This document shows positions 1-10,299 of a stretch of 64,000 bases of DNA, piece by piece. Origin of the DNA: Taudactylus pleione (Eukaryota > Chordata > Amphibia > Anura > Myobatrachidae); the NCBI GenBank assembly GCA_031769625.1, contig JAUIMM010000115.1:18306501-18370500 (forward strand). Direction: 5' to 3'. The position numbers were made by a program, and so were the translations under genes. Numbering within the stretch: position 1 is the stretch's first letter; each line of letters starts with the position of its first letter. The notes below the pieces were generated by a model. It saw only the letters and a list, made by a program, of their open reading frames with translations. It was not told the origin of the DNA and searched no databases.

Positions 1-822
1 TGTAGAAGGAGAATGAACATGGCAAGTCAGGGAATATGTTGTTTATAGGTAGGATGGAAATATGTGGAATGGATGGTTCTGTTAGTTTCTCGTATTCAGT
101 AATTTGTGTGTCATTTTTTGTAGTTCACCATTATGGATTAATATCTCCATGTGTTGCATATCCTGTCCAATGTATATAATATACTGTCCAAGATGGCTGC
201 TGTACAAAGTACTTTCATTTGTGGGATGTATAGTCTGTGGATATTTTGTTGTTCATATATTGATTGTATTTTATACTTTGAATCTCCCCAAAGTGTAATC
301 TTATCTCCACATATTGTTTATCCCGCCTCATCTGGTACTTTTGTGGGTAGGATGAACAATCTGAAAGAACTGAGGAATCTATCAATATCTTGTCCATTTT
401 TTTACCATTGCAAATCTGATGTAAAATGTGTAAATAAGCATACAGTACTTAGTTAACTTAATACTCATAACCTTGTTTTACAAAATGCTTATTCATACTT
501 AAATTAGAATATTAATGAGTAATTTTTGGAGGGAATACTGAAAGACTCTGGAAGCTGAAAGGGTGGCCGTATAATGGGACAAACTCTGGCGATTGTCTCA
601 AGTATCATGTTAGGGGGAGGGGTAGAAAATGTAAGGGGAAGGCTTTATTTGTTCTTGTTTTTTTGTAGGTAAAGTGTGAACGAACGGTTCCTACCTTTTT
701 AAATGATCTTATGATAATTAACATAACAGTATTTTTTTATATTATACCCTACATTGCTTTAATGTTTTGTTATTTGCAATCTCAGTTTCTACAGTACGTC
801 GGGTAGCAGAACTGTTTTACCT
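1..822. other. No recognisable feature
   Basis: AT-rich sequence. The short open frames here overlap each other on both strands and show no known motif. I see no gene, RNA or repeat I can name. Confidence 0.5.
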
Positions 823-1157
823 CAGTGGCGTAAGTTCATCCCAGACGCCCGGAGGCAAGTTATAATTTGGTGCCCCCCGTCACAGCCTCTGACACTGTAA
901 TGTACTAATTCGCGTGCACACAGGCTATAGATAGAAGAAGGCAGCAGCTGATGGTCTGACATGGAGCTCCTAGTATATGGTGGCTTCTCAGATGCCAGGA
1001 AGGGGTTCCATGTATTGGGTAGCCGTGATGGTTCACTCCGGGTACATAGTTACAGCCATAAGTGGGGTGAATATGTTGTGGATAATGGAGGAGGTGCCCC
1101 CCCAGAGCTGGAGCCCAGCGGCAGGCGCCTCCATTGTCTCCCATAGTTCTGCCCCTG
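823..1157. mobile_element. Non-autonomous hAT element (MITE), copy 1
   Basis: The 335-bp element begins CAGTGGCG and ends in GCCCCTG. It is flanked on both sides by an exact 8-bp direct repeat, TTTTACCT (815-822 and 1158-1165), the size hAT transposases make. It has no transposase. The first ~50 and last ~60 bases resemble the ends of the longer element at 57334-58736, so the two belong to one family. The short open frames inside it are not genes. Confidence 0.8.
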
Positions 1158-1165
1158 TTTTACCT

Positions 1166-2450
1166 ATCCAATGCCACCTATTCCTCCTTTCTACAGATCA
1201 ACTGTCCCTATTTTAAAACTTTTCATATATTTTACACAAATAATTATGCCAAAAAAAAATGCTTTGCCATTTCCTCAAAAAATATAATCTTACATCTACT
1301 GTATATTTGGTGAAACTTAGCTCTTTTTTTGTGAATGTTGTTGACATTTGTTGCTTTGTATCGTAGTTTTGTTATGCCTTTCTGTGGTTATGAACCGTAT
1401 TGGCAAGGGTCTCTATCTGGACCCCACACAGCATTTTATTATGGAAATTTCCCAGAACCTGTTCGGACACAAAAATTAAACCATTGTAGAATATATACAT
1501 TACTTAAAACGTATATGTCACCTATACACAGTGAAGACATTAATTAAATATTCATAAAAAGGCCGCACTTCCATATTTAGGAATCTGCACCTCCTATAAA
1601 CATGTCAGACTTTAGGGAGGCATCCTAATTTTTTTTTAGTGTCACTTGTTTCAAGCAAATTAATATGTTGCAAAAAATAGATGCCTCCACTCTGTATAGA
1701 TGACAGGTCCACTTCAACAATGAGCATTCTGTGAAAGGTTAGGACCACAGGGCATTGTCAGACTCAAACTAGCCATACTGTATCAGCCACTAGCCACACA
1801 GCCATTAGTCAAATCCATTGGGTTTGAAAAGCCTATTTTTTAGTTTGTGGCTATGTTGTCATTATTTCCCAGGGCCTATTGACCTTTGAGAAGTTTCTTA
1901 AAATAATTGAAATATTTAATAATCCAAGACTACAGTTAAACTGTTGTCAAGGACCCACCATCCCATCTTGTGATCAAGCAAGATGAATAAATATCCATCT
2001 GTACAGGCTACCTAGGAAAAACTCAGCAAATATTTTGAAGAAATCACTGAATTCAATGTTTGTTTTCTTTAAAAAAATATGTTGCCAAATAAAGGGTGGA
2101 TAGGCATTAGATCACTATGCTCTACCACTTAAAATGGCTGCCCTTGTTAATATCTACAACTTCAAATCAACATAATATTACACTAAGGGGCAGATGCCAT
2201 TAGCTGCAAGTTGAGTTGACAGTTTGTTTTCCCTGTTAAGGTGTGTGCAAAAATAAGCGTAACTGCTGCCTTGGGGCTGCTTGGAAGTCTGTAATTGAAT
2301 AGCTCCAGGCACTTTACCCAGGAGTCACTGTTTTTTGAACACTGTATCTTAATAATAAAATGGACTATTTATGGTTATAGTCCTACATTTATGGTTATGG
2401 TCTTGCTCTGACCTGTGCTGTTGGGATTTACCTTTTCCCATTTAATTATC
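1166..2450. other. No recognisable gene
   Basis: AT-rich non-coding DNA. The stretch around 2185-2320 has weakly complementary ends of the 'ggggcagatgcc / attgaatagctcc' type and may be an old MITE, but this is not firm. Confidence 0.45.
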
Positions 2451-2567
2451 CCTACAGCCATACATCACTAGATTGAACAATCTCGTTTGATCTTGGAAGC
2501 TAAACGGTGATAGGCCTGGTCAGTACCTGGATGGGAGACCTCTAGGGATTACCAGGTGCTGTAGGTT
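2451..2567 (+). pseudogene. 5S rRNA pseudogene
   Basis: About 117 bp collinear with vertebrate 5S ribosomal RNA, from CCTACAGCCATAC at the 5' end to ACCAGGTGCTGTAGG at the 3' end. The internal control region is well kept: the stretch CCTGGTCAGTACCTGGATGG and the following GAGACC match the intermediate element and box C used by TFIIIA. The first third (near 2462-2480) has diverged most. The T-run that stops RNA polymerase III is missing; GGTTAAAAGAGG follows instead. No tandem array is present. This is a dispersed, probably non-functional copy; a 5S-derived SINE head is an alternative, but I see no SINE body or tail after it. Confidence 0.85.
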
Positions 2568-3155
2568 AAAAGAGGATAATTTTGGATTTAACATGAACTG
2601 GCAGAGCACCATAACTGTGTCCTTGTTCATCACATTTGCTCACTGTTAAACTACTCTAATTATTTCCAACTAAATCCATCCATACCCATTGAAATGGAGA
2701 TTGTATAAATATTTTGCCGGAGGATTTCCTCTAGACTTTATTATCTATAGACATTAATTATATCATTTTGATTAACCCCACTGGGGTATATGGTACCGCA
2801 TAATTTTATTGATGCACATTAAAAGTTATATTTTAACTGCATATGTCACTAAAGAGTGCTTCAACAACAAGCCCTACTTTTTCCTTTTTATAAACAGTTC
2901 ATTGGGCTATGGGAGCACCACAAGCAACTTTTTGATGATATAATTTGTACTCTAATAATCGATGGTTGGTTTATACTAAATGCAATGTATAGGTTCTGTG
3001 CAGAATTCTCTCTTTTCTCTTGTACTTTACCCAGGAGAACAGACCACACAACACATTTCTAACTAATTGAATTTCCCGTTAAATCTTCCTTGCACTTTTC
3101 CCACTTTAGCTTGGTTTTGCATTGCCCTGCTACGTCCTTCTCCTAGCATTTAGAA
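2568..3155. other. No recognisable feature
   Basis: AT-rich non-coding sequence without a gene or repeat I can identify. Confidence 0.45.
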
Positions 3156-3318
3156 CAGAATTTTCCAAACACTGCAATTTCAGTGCAGGTTTTAAGGATA
3201 CCCATGCTTGAGTCCAGATGGTTAAAGCAAATTGACCAAGGTACTAAATAAGTCACCTGCACTCAAACATGGATATTCTTAAAACCTGGAATGTAATGAT
3301 AGAGTTTGGGAAACTCTG
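3156..3318. mobile_element. Short hAT-like MITE
   Basis: The ends are imperfect inverted repeats (CAGAATTTTCCAAAC on the left, GTTTGGGAAACTCTG on the right). The interior is also partly palindromic ('aggttttaaggatac' against 'tattcttaaaacct'). Flanking 8-mers ATTTAGAA and GTATAGAA agree at 6 of 8 positions, fitting an aged hAT target duplication. No coding capacity. Confidence 0.55.
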
Positions 3319-4030
3319 GTATAGAAATATGGTCTACTTTCACCCAAGGAAATATTGTAAAGTTCAATCCAGTGCTCATTCTTGCCACTGATCTAGTTAG
3401 TTTGCAATGCTTATTTAGTAAAAATATGGCCATCCAATACACTTTGATTAACAAATGTTAGGATCCTGTATTTGATACTTATAAGGAAGCAAGAAGTTGT
3501 AAATATTGGGTTTATGTTAATGTTGTACATATACCAAGGTGATGAATGCACCTTTAAAATGTTCTGAATGGTGCTTTGATATATTTAGGTGGTGTGAAAA
3601 TGTAACTGTAGTCTGCTCACTTTGGCAAATCATCTTCTGAAGCTCTTATGCAAATCAGTTGGTGATGTTTGATGGGGTCATAAAGGGAGGGACGCTGTCA
3701 CTTTGAAACCTATGTTCTTCCTCTAGCATGATATTTAATAGGGTTGGGGGAGATGGTCTTACAGTAGGTTTGACGATGCAGAACTCTGATGAGATTTTGA
3801 TTTCTGAAATGATCTGGGATCTTGCATACTTCAAATGCGCTATCATGTAATTTATTAGTGAACCTTTTATACATATCTATATAACAAATTGTAAAAAAAA
3901 ATGCCTGTGATAATTCTGCCAAAATCTTAAGAATTAAATGTATTTGTAGCTTTCTTACCAGAAAAATGAACCATATTCCCTCCAGAAACATTGTAGAAAA
4001 GATGAATTGCTCATTGGACTGTAGGTACAG
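3319..4030. other. No recognisable gene
   Basis: Non-coding. A 107-codon open frame on the minus strand (3710-4033) has no known motif and reads through low-complexity sequence, so I do not call it. Confidence 0.4.
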
Positions 4031-4031
4031 C

Positions 4032-4076
<45 letters not shown>
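4031..4076. repeat. (AT)n microsatellite
   Basis: About 20 tandem AT dinucleotides. Confidence 0.9.
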
Positions 4077-4079
<3 letters not shown>

Positions 4080-5364
4080 GAAACATTTATTTAAATAGCG
4101 ACACATTACATAGGAGCTTACAATCTATATTCCCTTACACATGTACATACATAGACACACTAGGGTTATTTTTTATCAGAAGCCGACTAACCAAGTAGTG
4201 TCTTTTTGGAGCATGGGAGGAAACCTCCACAAATCCTGGGAGAACATACAAACTATAAATGTATGCGTTTTCAGTCATATTGTCTACTTTTCTATTAAAA
4301 ATAACTAGTGTTTTGAATCATACAAAGAAAATCTAAACACTTTTCTGTCATCCTGCTTACACCATCACTGTATCATGTATGGGTAGGTTTTGGCAAGCGA
4401 ACAAAACAAAAAAGAAAAATACTCTTTTTGGGGGCACTCTTATTCAGTTTAAATTTAAAATAGTTATATTTAATAGATATGCATTAAAAATTGTACTTAA
4501 ACATATAAAAGACACACATAGAAAAAACACACAGAAAAAATTGTCCTTATAAAGGGACAATAGGGTACAATTGCTTCTTATCAAGTGATAATGGGAAGCT
4601 ATCCCAGAGAAGCGATCCTTAATGGTTGGGCGAAAATATTTATTATACACGCTGCTCAGCTGCAGATGTTGATGTAATATTAATAGGCACGAATAGTCAA
4701 ATTATTGTTTGTAATATATAACATAGTATTCAAAGGTAACCAAAAGAAAAAGATGCATACCCAGACACCTAAGAAAAACACAGATGACCTTAGTCTGAAA
4801 ATGCAGTCACATTTTCATATACAGTTCCACAGATATATAAAAATTGCAGGTTCAAAAGACAATATAGACCTGCCTGTATGTGTATATCAAAATACGGGAG
4901 CTCGAATATCAGAGACAGACACAAGGCATCTGACATGTAGTTGTCAGATATGTGCTTTAAACATATATAGTTGTAATACCAGATTTTCTGGTTTCAGCAA
5001 TTTCAATGGTCGCAATACCTTTAAATGCAGATTCCAAACACATTAGCAACATTCTTGATGGTCATCTAAACATTTGTCTATGATAGCACACTATATTTCA
5101 GGTTTGATAAGTCTGCAGTTTTTGGCAGTACCAGGTTTTCTGGTCTAGGTAAATAATCGCTAGATAACTTGGGGTCATGAACCCAAGCAAGAAGACTGGA
5201 AGTTCCTTTTGGAAAAAAAAATTCAAAGTGTTTATAGATTCAGCAGCCATAAATATGTGAATTATAGAATGGATCAATAACATTGATATTTATCATAGGT
5301 TATCTTTGTCCAAAAGATCAAAAAAGCATAAGCTGATACATTTTTGGAATAAGGGTGAAAAATT
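4077..5364. other. No recognisable gene
   Basis: AT-rich sequence. The only longer frame (4705-5046, +, 113 codons) is Lys/Thr/Cys-rich without a domain I recognise and has no visible splice or promoter context. Confidence 0.4.
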
Positions 5365-5588
5365 GTCTTCATTCTAGCACCCTGCACCTGTCACAACCTG
5401 TGCAGTTCCTCTTTCCTGCCTGGGTGTCACACTCTGCTCTGGTGCTTCTAGCACGCTCTGGTCTTTATATCAGCAGTTTGTTGCATCAGCGGAATGTGCT
5501 ATAGAAGCACCAAAGCAGAGCGTGACATCCCAGGCAGGAAAGAGGAGCTGCATGGGGTGTGACAGGTGCAGGGTGCTGGAATGAAGAC
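5365..5588. repeat. Foldback (inverted-repeat) element
   Basis: Two arms of roughly 90 bp (about 5365-5455 and 5503-5588) are near-perfect reverse complements. Both carry the reverse-complementary forms of GTCTTCATTCTAGCACC, CCTCTTTCCTGCCTGGG and TGGTGCTTCTA. The loop is about 45 bp. It has no coding capacity and looks like a foldback MITE. It ends 28 bp before the target duplication of the hAT element to its right. Confidence 0.7.
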
Positions 5589-6040
5589 TAAATTAGAATG
5601 AAATCACACTACAGATGTTATCATTAGGGGTGAGCGGGTTCGGATTTCTGAAATCCGAACCCCCCCGAGCCCCCCCGATCCGAGGCGGAACCGAGTCAGG
5701 CTCGACTTTTCCCGCCTGACTCGGATCTGAAATCGAGGCAAAACGTCATCATCCCGCCTTCCGGGTCTCGCGGGTTTTGGATCCTATATAAGGTACCCAC
5801 GTCGGCGCCATTTTCTCACTCGGCTGTGGACAGTGAAGAGGGAGGGTGGGAGTTAGGGCTGGCTGTGTAGTGTTGTAGTGTAGTGTTGTGCTGTGCTGTG
5901 CTGCTGTTGTCCATAGGGGCTGTGTCCACTCCAAAGTCCTGTGCAGTGTCCCAGTCCTAAAGGGGTGCTGTAGTGTTGTCCAGGGGGTGCTCTGTCCATC
6001 AGGGGTGCTCCCCCCAAGTGCTAAAAAAAAAAATATTTTT

Positions 6041-6410
6041 TCTGTGTTTGTGAATTGTGTGCACTGTGGCTGCACGTGCATCAACAAAGGAGCAGCGCCA
6101 AGCATGCGCCTGTGTCCCATAAATAAAGGGCCGGCTGGATTGACCGCTAAAGGGTGCTGTAACCCCCAAAGGGCACTCCAAACAAAATTAAAAAAAAATT
6201 TCTGTGTTTGTGAATTGTGTGCACTGTGGCTGCACATGCATCAACAAAGGAGCAGCGCCAAGCGTGCGCCTGTGTCCCATAAGTAAAGGGCCGGCTGGCT
6301 AATTTCTTAAAGGGTGGTGTAACCCACAAAGTGCACTAGTCTCCAACAAAAATAAAAAATTATTTTCTGCGTTTGTGTGCGCCTTAGCCGCACGTATATA
6401 TCAATATAAC
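6041..6410 (+). repeat. 160-bp tandem repeat in the hAT leader
   Basis: Two close copies start at 6041 and 6201 (TCTGTGTTTGTGAATTGTGT...; shared block AGGAGCAGCGCCAAGC). A shorter, diverged third start lies near 6365 (TCTGCGTTTGTG). It lies between the left end and the transposase coding region. Confidence 0.8.
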
Positions 6411-6657
6411 ATAAATGGAGGACCAAACTTTCTCCGATTAAAAATAAAATAGGGAAAGATCAAGAACCACTTCCTCCTAGTGCTGAAGCTGCTGCCACTA
6501 GTCATGACATAGACGATAACATGCCATCAACGTCGTCTGCCAAGGCCGATGCCCAATGTCATAGTAGAGGGCACATACAATCCCAAATGACAAAGTTCAG
6601 GAAAATGACCTTGAAAAAACATTTAAATCATCTGAAGAGAAACGTAAACTTGCCAAT

Positions 6658-9527
6658 ATGCCATTTACGACACGGAGTGGCAAGGAATGGCTAAGGTCTT
6701 TCCCTATGTTCATGACTAGTGGTTCAGCTTCACATGACGATGGAAGCCCTCCTCCCACTAAAAAAATCAAACGAGTTAAGCTGGCAAAAGCACAGCAAAG
6801 AACTGTGCGTTCTAAGAAGATATCACAAATCCCCAAGGAGAGTCCAAGTGTGGTGGTGGTTGCGATGCCTGACCTTCCCAGCACTGGACGGGAAGAGGTG
6901 GCTCTTTCCACCATTTGCACACCCCCTGCAAGTGCTGAAAGGAGCACCCACAGTCCACTTGCTGATATGCAAATTGAAGATGTCACTGTTGAAGTACAAC
7001 AGGATGAGGATACTGGTGTAGCTGGCGCTGAGGAGGAAGTTGGCGAGGAGGATTCTGATGGTGATGTGGTTTGTTTAAATCAGGCTCCGGGGGAGACAGT
7101 TGTTGTCCGTGGGATGAAAAAGCCCATCACGGTCATGCCTGGGCAGAAGACCAAACATTCCACCTCTTTGGTCTGGCAATATTTCTATCCAAATCCGGAC
7201 AACAACTGTCTTGCCATATGTACCATATGTAAAGGTGGAATAAGTAGGGGTAGGGACGTTAACCACCTAGGAACATCCTCCCTTATACGGCACCTGCAGC
7301 GCGTTCATAAAAAGTTACTGTCAAGTTCAGAAACTTTGGCTAAGACCGGAAGCAGTCCAGGGACACCTAAATCCCGTTGTCCTGTTGTATCCAAGCGCCT
7401 GCAAACCACACCGTCAACTCCCTCCTCGTCAATTTCCTCCTTAGTCAGGATCAGAAGTAGTCCTGCAGGCCATGTCACTGGCATGACTGACTCTCCTATC
7501 CGGGATTCCTTCGGAGGATCCTGCATTGCTACGCCTCCTGCTGCCGCTGCTGCTGTTGCTGCTGCTGGGAGTCGTTCATCATCCCAGAGAGGAAGTAGGA
7601 ACACCACTACTTTTACTAAACAATTGACCCCCCAACAGTCCTTAGCGAGGAGGATGAAGTACGGACAGCAGTCATCCTGAAGCAAAACGTATAACTGAGG
7701 CCTTGACTGCTATGTTGGTGTTAGACGTGTGTCCGGTATCCGCCATTAGTGCAGTGGGATTTAGACAATTGATGGAGGTAGTATGTCCCCGGTTCCAAAT
7801 CCCGTCTAGATTCCACTTCACTAGGCAGGCGATACCAAGACTGTACAGAAACGTCAGAAAGTGTCCTCAGTGTCCTGAAAAATGCCGTTGTACCCAATGT
7901 CCACTTAACCACGGACATGTGGACAAGTGGAACACGGCAGACTAAGGACTATATGACTGTGACAGCCCACTGGGTAGATGTATCACCTTACGCAGCAACA
8001 GCAGCAGCGTCACCAGTAGCAGCATCTCAGAAACGCCAGCTCGTTCCAAGGCAGGCTACGCTGTGTATCACCGGTTTCAGTAAGAGGCTAACCGCCGACA
8101 ACCTCTTAGAGAAACTGAGGGAAATCATCGCCCAGTGGCTTACCCCACTTAGACTCTCCTGGGGATTTGTAATATCTGACAATGCCACCAATTTTGTGCG
8201 GGCATTACATCTGGGCAAATTCCAGCACGTCCCATGTTTTGCTCACACAATAAACTTGGTGGTGCAGAATTTTCTGAAAAGCGACAGGGGCGTGCAGGAG
8301 ACGCTTTGGGTGGCCCTAAAAATTTCTGGCCACTTTCGCCATTCAGCGACTGCGTGCCGAAGACTGGAGCGCCAGCAAACACTCTTGAACCTGCCCCGCC
8401 ATCACCTGAAGCAAGAGGTTGTGACGCGGTGGAACTCAACCCTCTATATGCTTCAGAGGATGGAGGAGCAGCAAAAGGCCATTCAAGCCTATACATCCAC
8501 CTATGACATAGGCAAAGGAGGGGGTATGCACCTGACTCAAGCGCAGTGGAGAATGATTTCCGTGTTGTGCAAGGTTCTCCAGCCCTTCGAACTTGCCACA
8601 CGTGAAGTCAGTTCAGACACTGCCAGCTTGAGTCAGGTCATTCCCCTCATCAGGCTTTTGCAGAAGCAGCTGGAGAAAGTGAAGGAGGAGCTAAGAGGGA
8701 GCGATTCCGCTCGGCATGTGGGACTTGTGGATGAAGCCCTTCATTCGCTTTGCCAGGATTCCAGGGTGGTCAATCTGTTGAAATCAGACCACTACATTTT
8801 GGCCACCGTGCTCGATCCTAGGTTTAAAGCCTATGTGGTGTCTCTCTTTCCGGCCGACACAAGCCTGCAGAGGTGCAAAGACCTGCTGGTGAACACACTG
8901 TCAGCTGAAGCGGAACGTGACACGTCAATAGCTCCTCCTTCATTTTCTCCCGCAACTGGGTCTGCCAGGAAAAAACGTAGGTATCCTAAGCAACCCGCTG
9001 GCGGTGATGCAGGGCAGGCAGGACCAAGTTTGGACATCTGGTCCGGACTGAAGGACCTGGCAACAATTTCTGACATGTCTACTGTCACTGCATATGATAC
9101 TGTCACCATTGACAGAATGGTGGAGGATTACATCGGTGACAGCATCCAAGTAGGCATGTCAGACAGTCCGTACTTGTACTGGCAGGAAAAAGAGGCAATT
9201 TGGAGACCCCTGTACAAACTGGCTCTATTTTACCTGAGTTGCCCCCCCTCCAGTGTGTACTCTGAAAGAGTGTTTAGTGCAGCCGGGAACCTTGTCAGCG
9301 AAAGGCGTAGGAGGTTGCTTCCACAAAATGTGGAGAAGATGATGTTCATAAAAATGAATTATCAACTCTTCCAGGGAGACCAGCCTCCAGAACGTACAGA
9401 GGGACCTGTGGTGGTGGATTCCAGTGGGGACGAGTTAATACTCTGTGAGGATGAGGATGTACACAACACTGAAGAGGGTGAAGAATCGGTGGATGAGGAG
9501 GATGAGGACGGCATCTTGCCTCCGTAG
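6658..9527 (+). pseudogene. hAT transposase with BED zinc finger (frameshifted)
   Basis: The coding region is spread over three frames. The first block (6658-7680) contains a BED-type zinc finger at about 7168-7310: aromatic WQYF, then CTIC (C-x2-C), then HLQRVH (H-x4-H). A low-complexity Ser/Ala region follows (Ala run at 7540-7565). It ends at a TGA, but homologous sequence (EALTAMLVLDVCP, then GFRQLMEVVCPRFQIPSR) resumes in another frame at about 7679. After a second shift near 7870-7905 the third block runs to 9527. This carries the RNase H-like core: Asp in TTDMW (about 7914), Asp in VISDNATNF, the CFAH motif, and the C-terminal dimerisation region YSERVFSAAG with the catalytic Glu. Earlier coding remnants in other frames reach back to about 6430. 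The catalytic residues are kept but the frames are broken, so the product should be inactive. Confidence 0.88.
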
Positions 9528-9585
9528 AGCCAGTTTGTGCAGGGACAGATTAATTGCCAGCTTGTTTTGTGGGGGCCCAAACGAA

Positions 9586-9638
9586 CCAATCATTTCAGCC
9601 ACAGTTGTGTGGCAGACCCTGGCGCTGAAATGATTGCT
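9586..9638. repeat. Hairpin after the hAT transposase
   Basis: CAATCATTTCAGC and GCTGAAATGATTG form a stem of about 13 bp around a loop of about 25 bases, just downstream of the transposase stop. Confidence 0.6.
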
Positions 9639-10299
9639 TTGTTAAAGTGTGCATGTCCTGTTTATACAACATAAGGGTGGGTGGGAGGGCCCAAGGACAA
9701 TTCCATCTTGCACCTCTTTTTTTTCTTTGCATTATGTACAGTTTGGGGCCTAGTTTTTCAAACTGCCATCCTGTCTGCCACTGCAGTATCACTCCTAGAT
9801 GGGTCACGTGTTTGTGACGCCCACTCGTGTCGCTTAGCATAGTCATCCAGCTACCTCGGTGCAACCTTTTGGACATAAAAACACTATTGTGAGGTGTTCA
9901 GAATAGACTGGAAATTAGTGGAAATTAAGGTTATTGAGGTTAATAATAGCATAGGAGCAGAAAAACCAACACATTCTGTCATTTTAGCTGTTTTTATGCT
10001 TTTTTTAAAAAAAAATACAGATCCAAAACACAAAACGCAGAACCCAAAACACGGAAGGGTGGTTTTGGCAAAACCAATCCAGATCCAAAACACGAAGAAA
10101 GATCCAGATCCAAAACACAAAACACGAAAAGTGGCCGGTGCACACCCCTAGTTATCATACACCTAGCCTCGGTAAGCCATGCTGCGCTAGGTGCCTGGCA
10201 TGAGTGTTCTGCCAGGTCCCATGCAACTTTGCTTACGCCGAGCATCTTTTTCGCCCGAAAGTGCATCTTAGTCACAAATATTTTTTCATTGGAGGTGAA

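Larger units (their letters stand above)
5625..10150 (+). mobile_element. Full-length hAT DNA transposon
   Basis: A 4526-bp element whose ends are short inverted repeats (TAGGGGTG on the left, CACCCCTA on the right). It is bracketed by an exact 8-bp duplication, GTTATCAT, at 5617-5624 and 10151-10158, diagnostic of hAT insertion. Subterminal sequence is rich in short repeats: palindromes built on TTCGGATTTCTGAAATCCGAA at the left and reiterated GATCCAAAACAC at the right (10019-10130), likely transposase-binding clusters (inference). A 160-bp tandem repeat sits in the leader. The transposase gene is frameshifted, so this copy is not autonomous. Confidence 0.9.

Noticed and set aside
4705..5046. 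113-codon open frame as a gene
   Set aside because: No recognised domain, no splice or promoter context, and biased AT-rich composition; length is expected by chance in 64 kb.
5749..6286. Long frames on both strands over 5.7-6.3 kb
   Set aside because: They cover the 160-bp tandem repeat in the hAT leader and repeat themselves accordingly.
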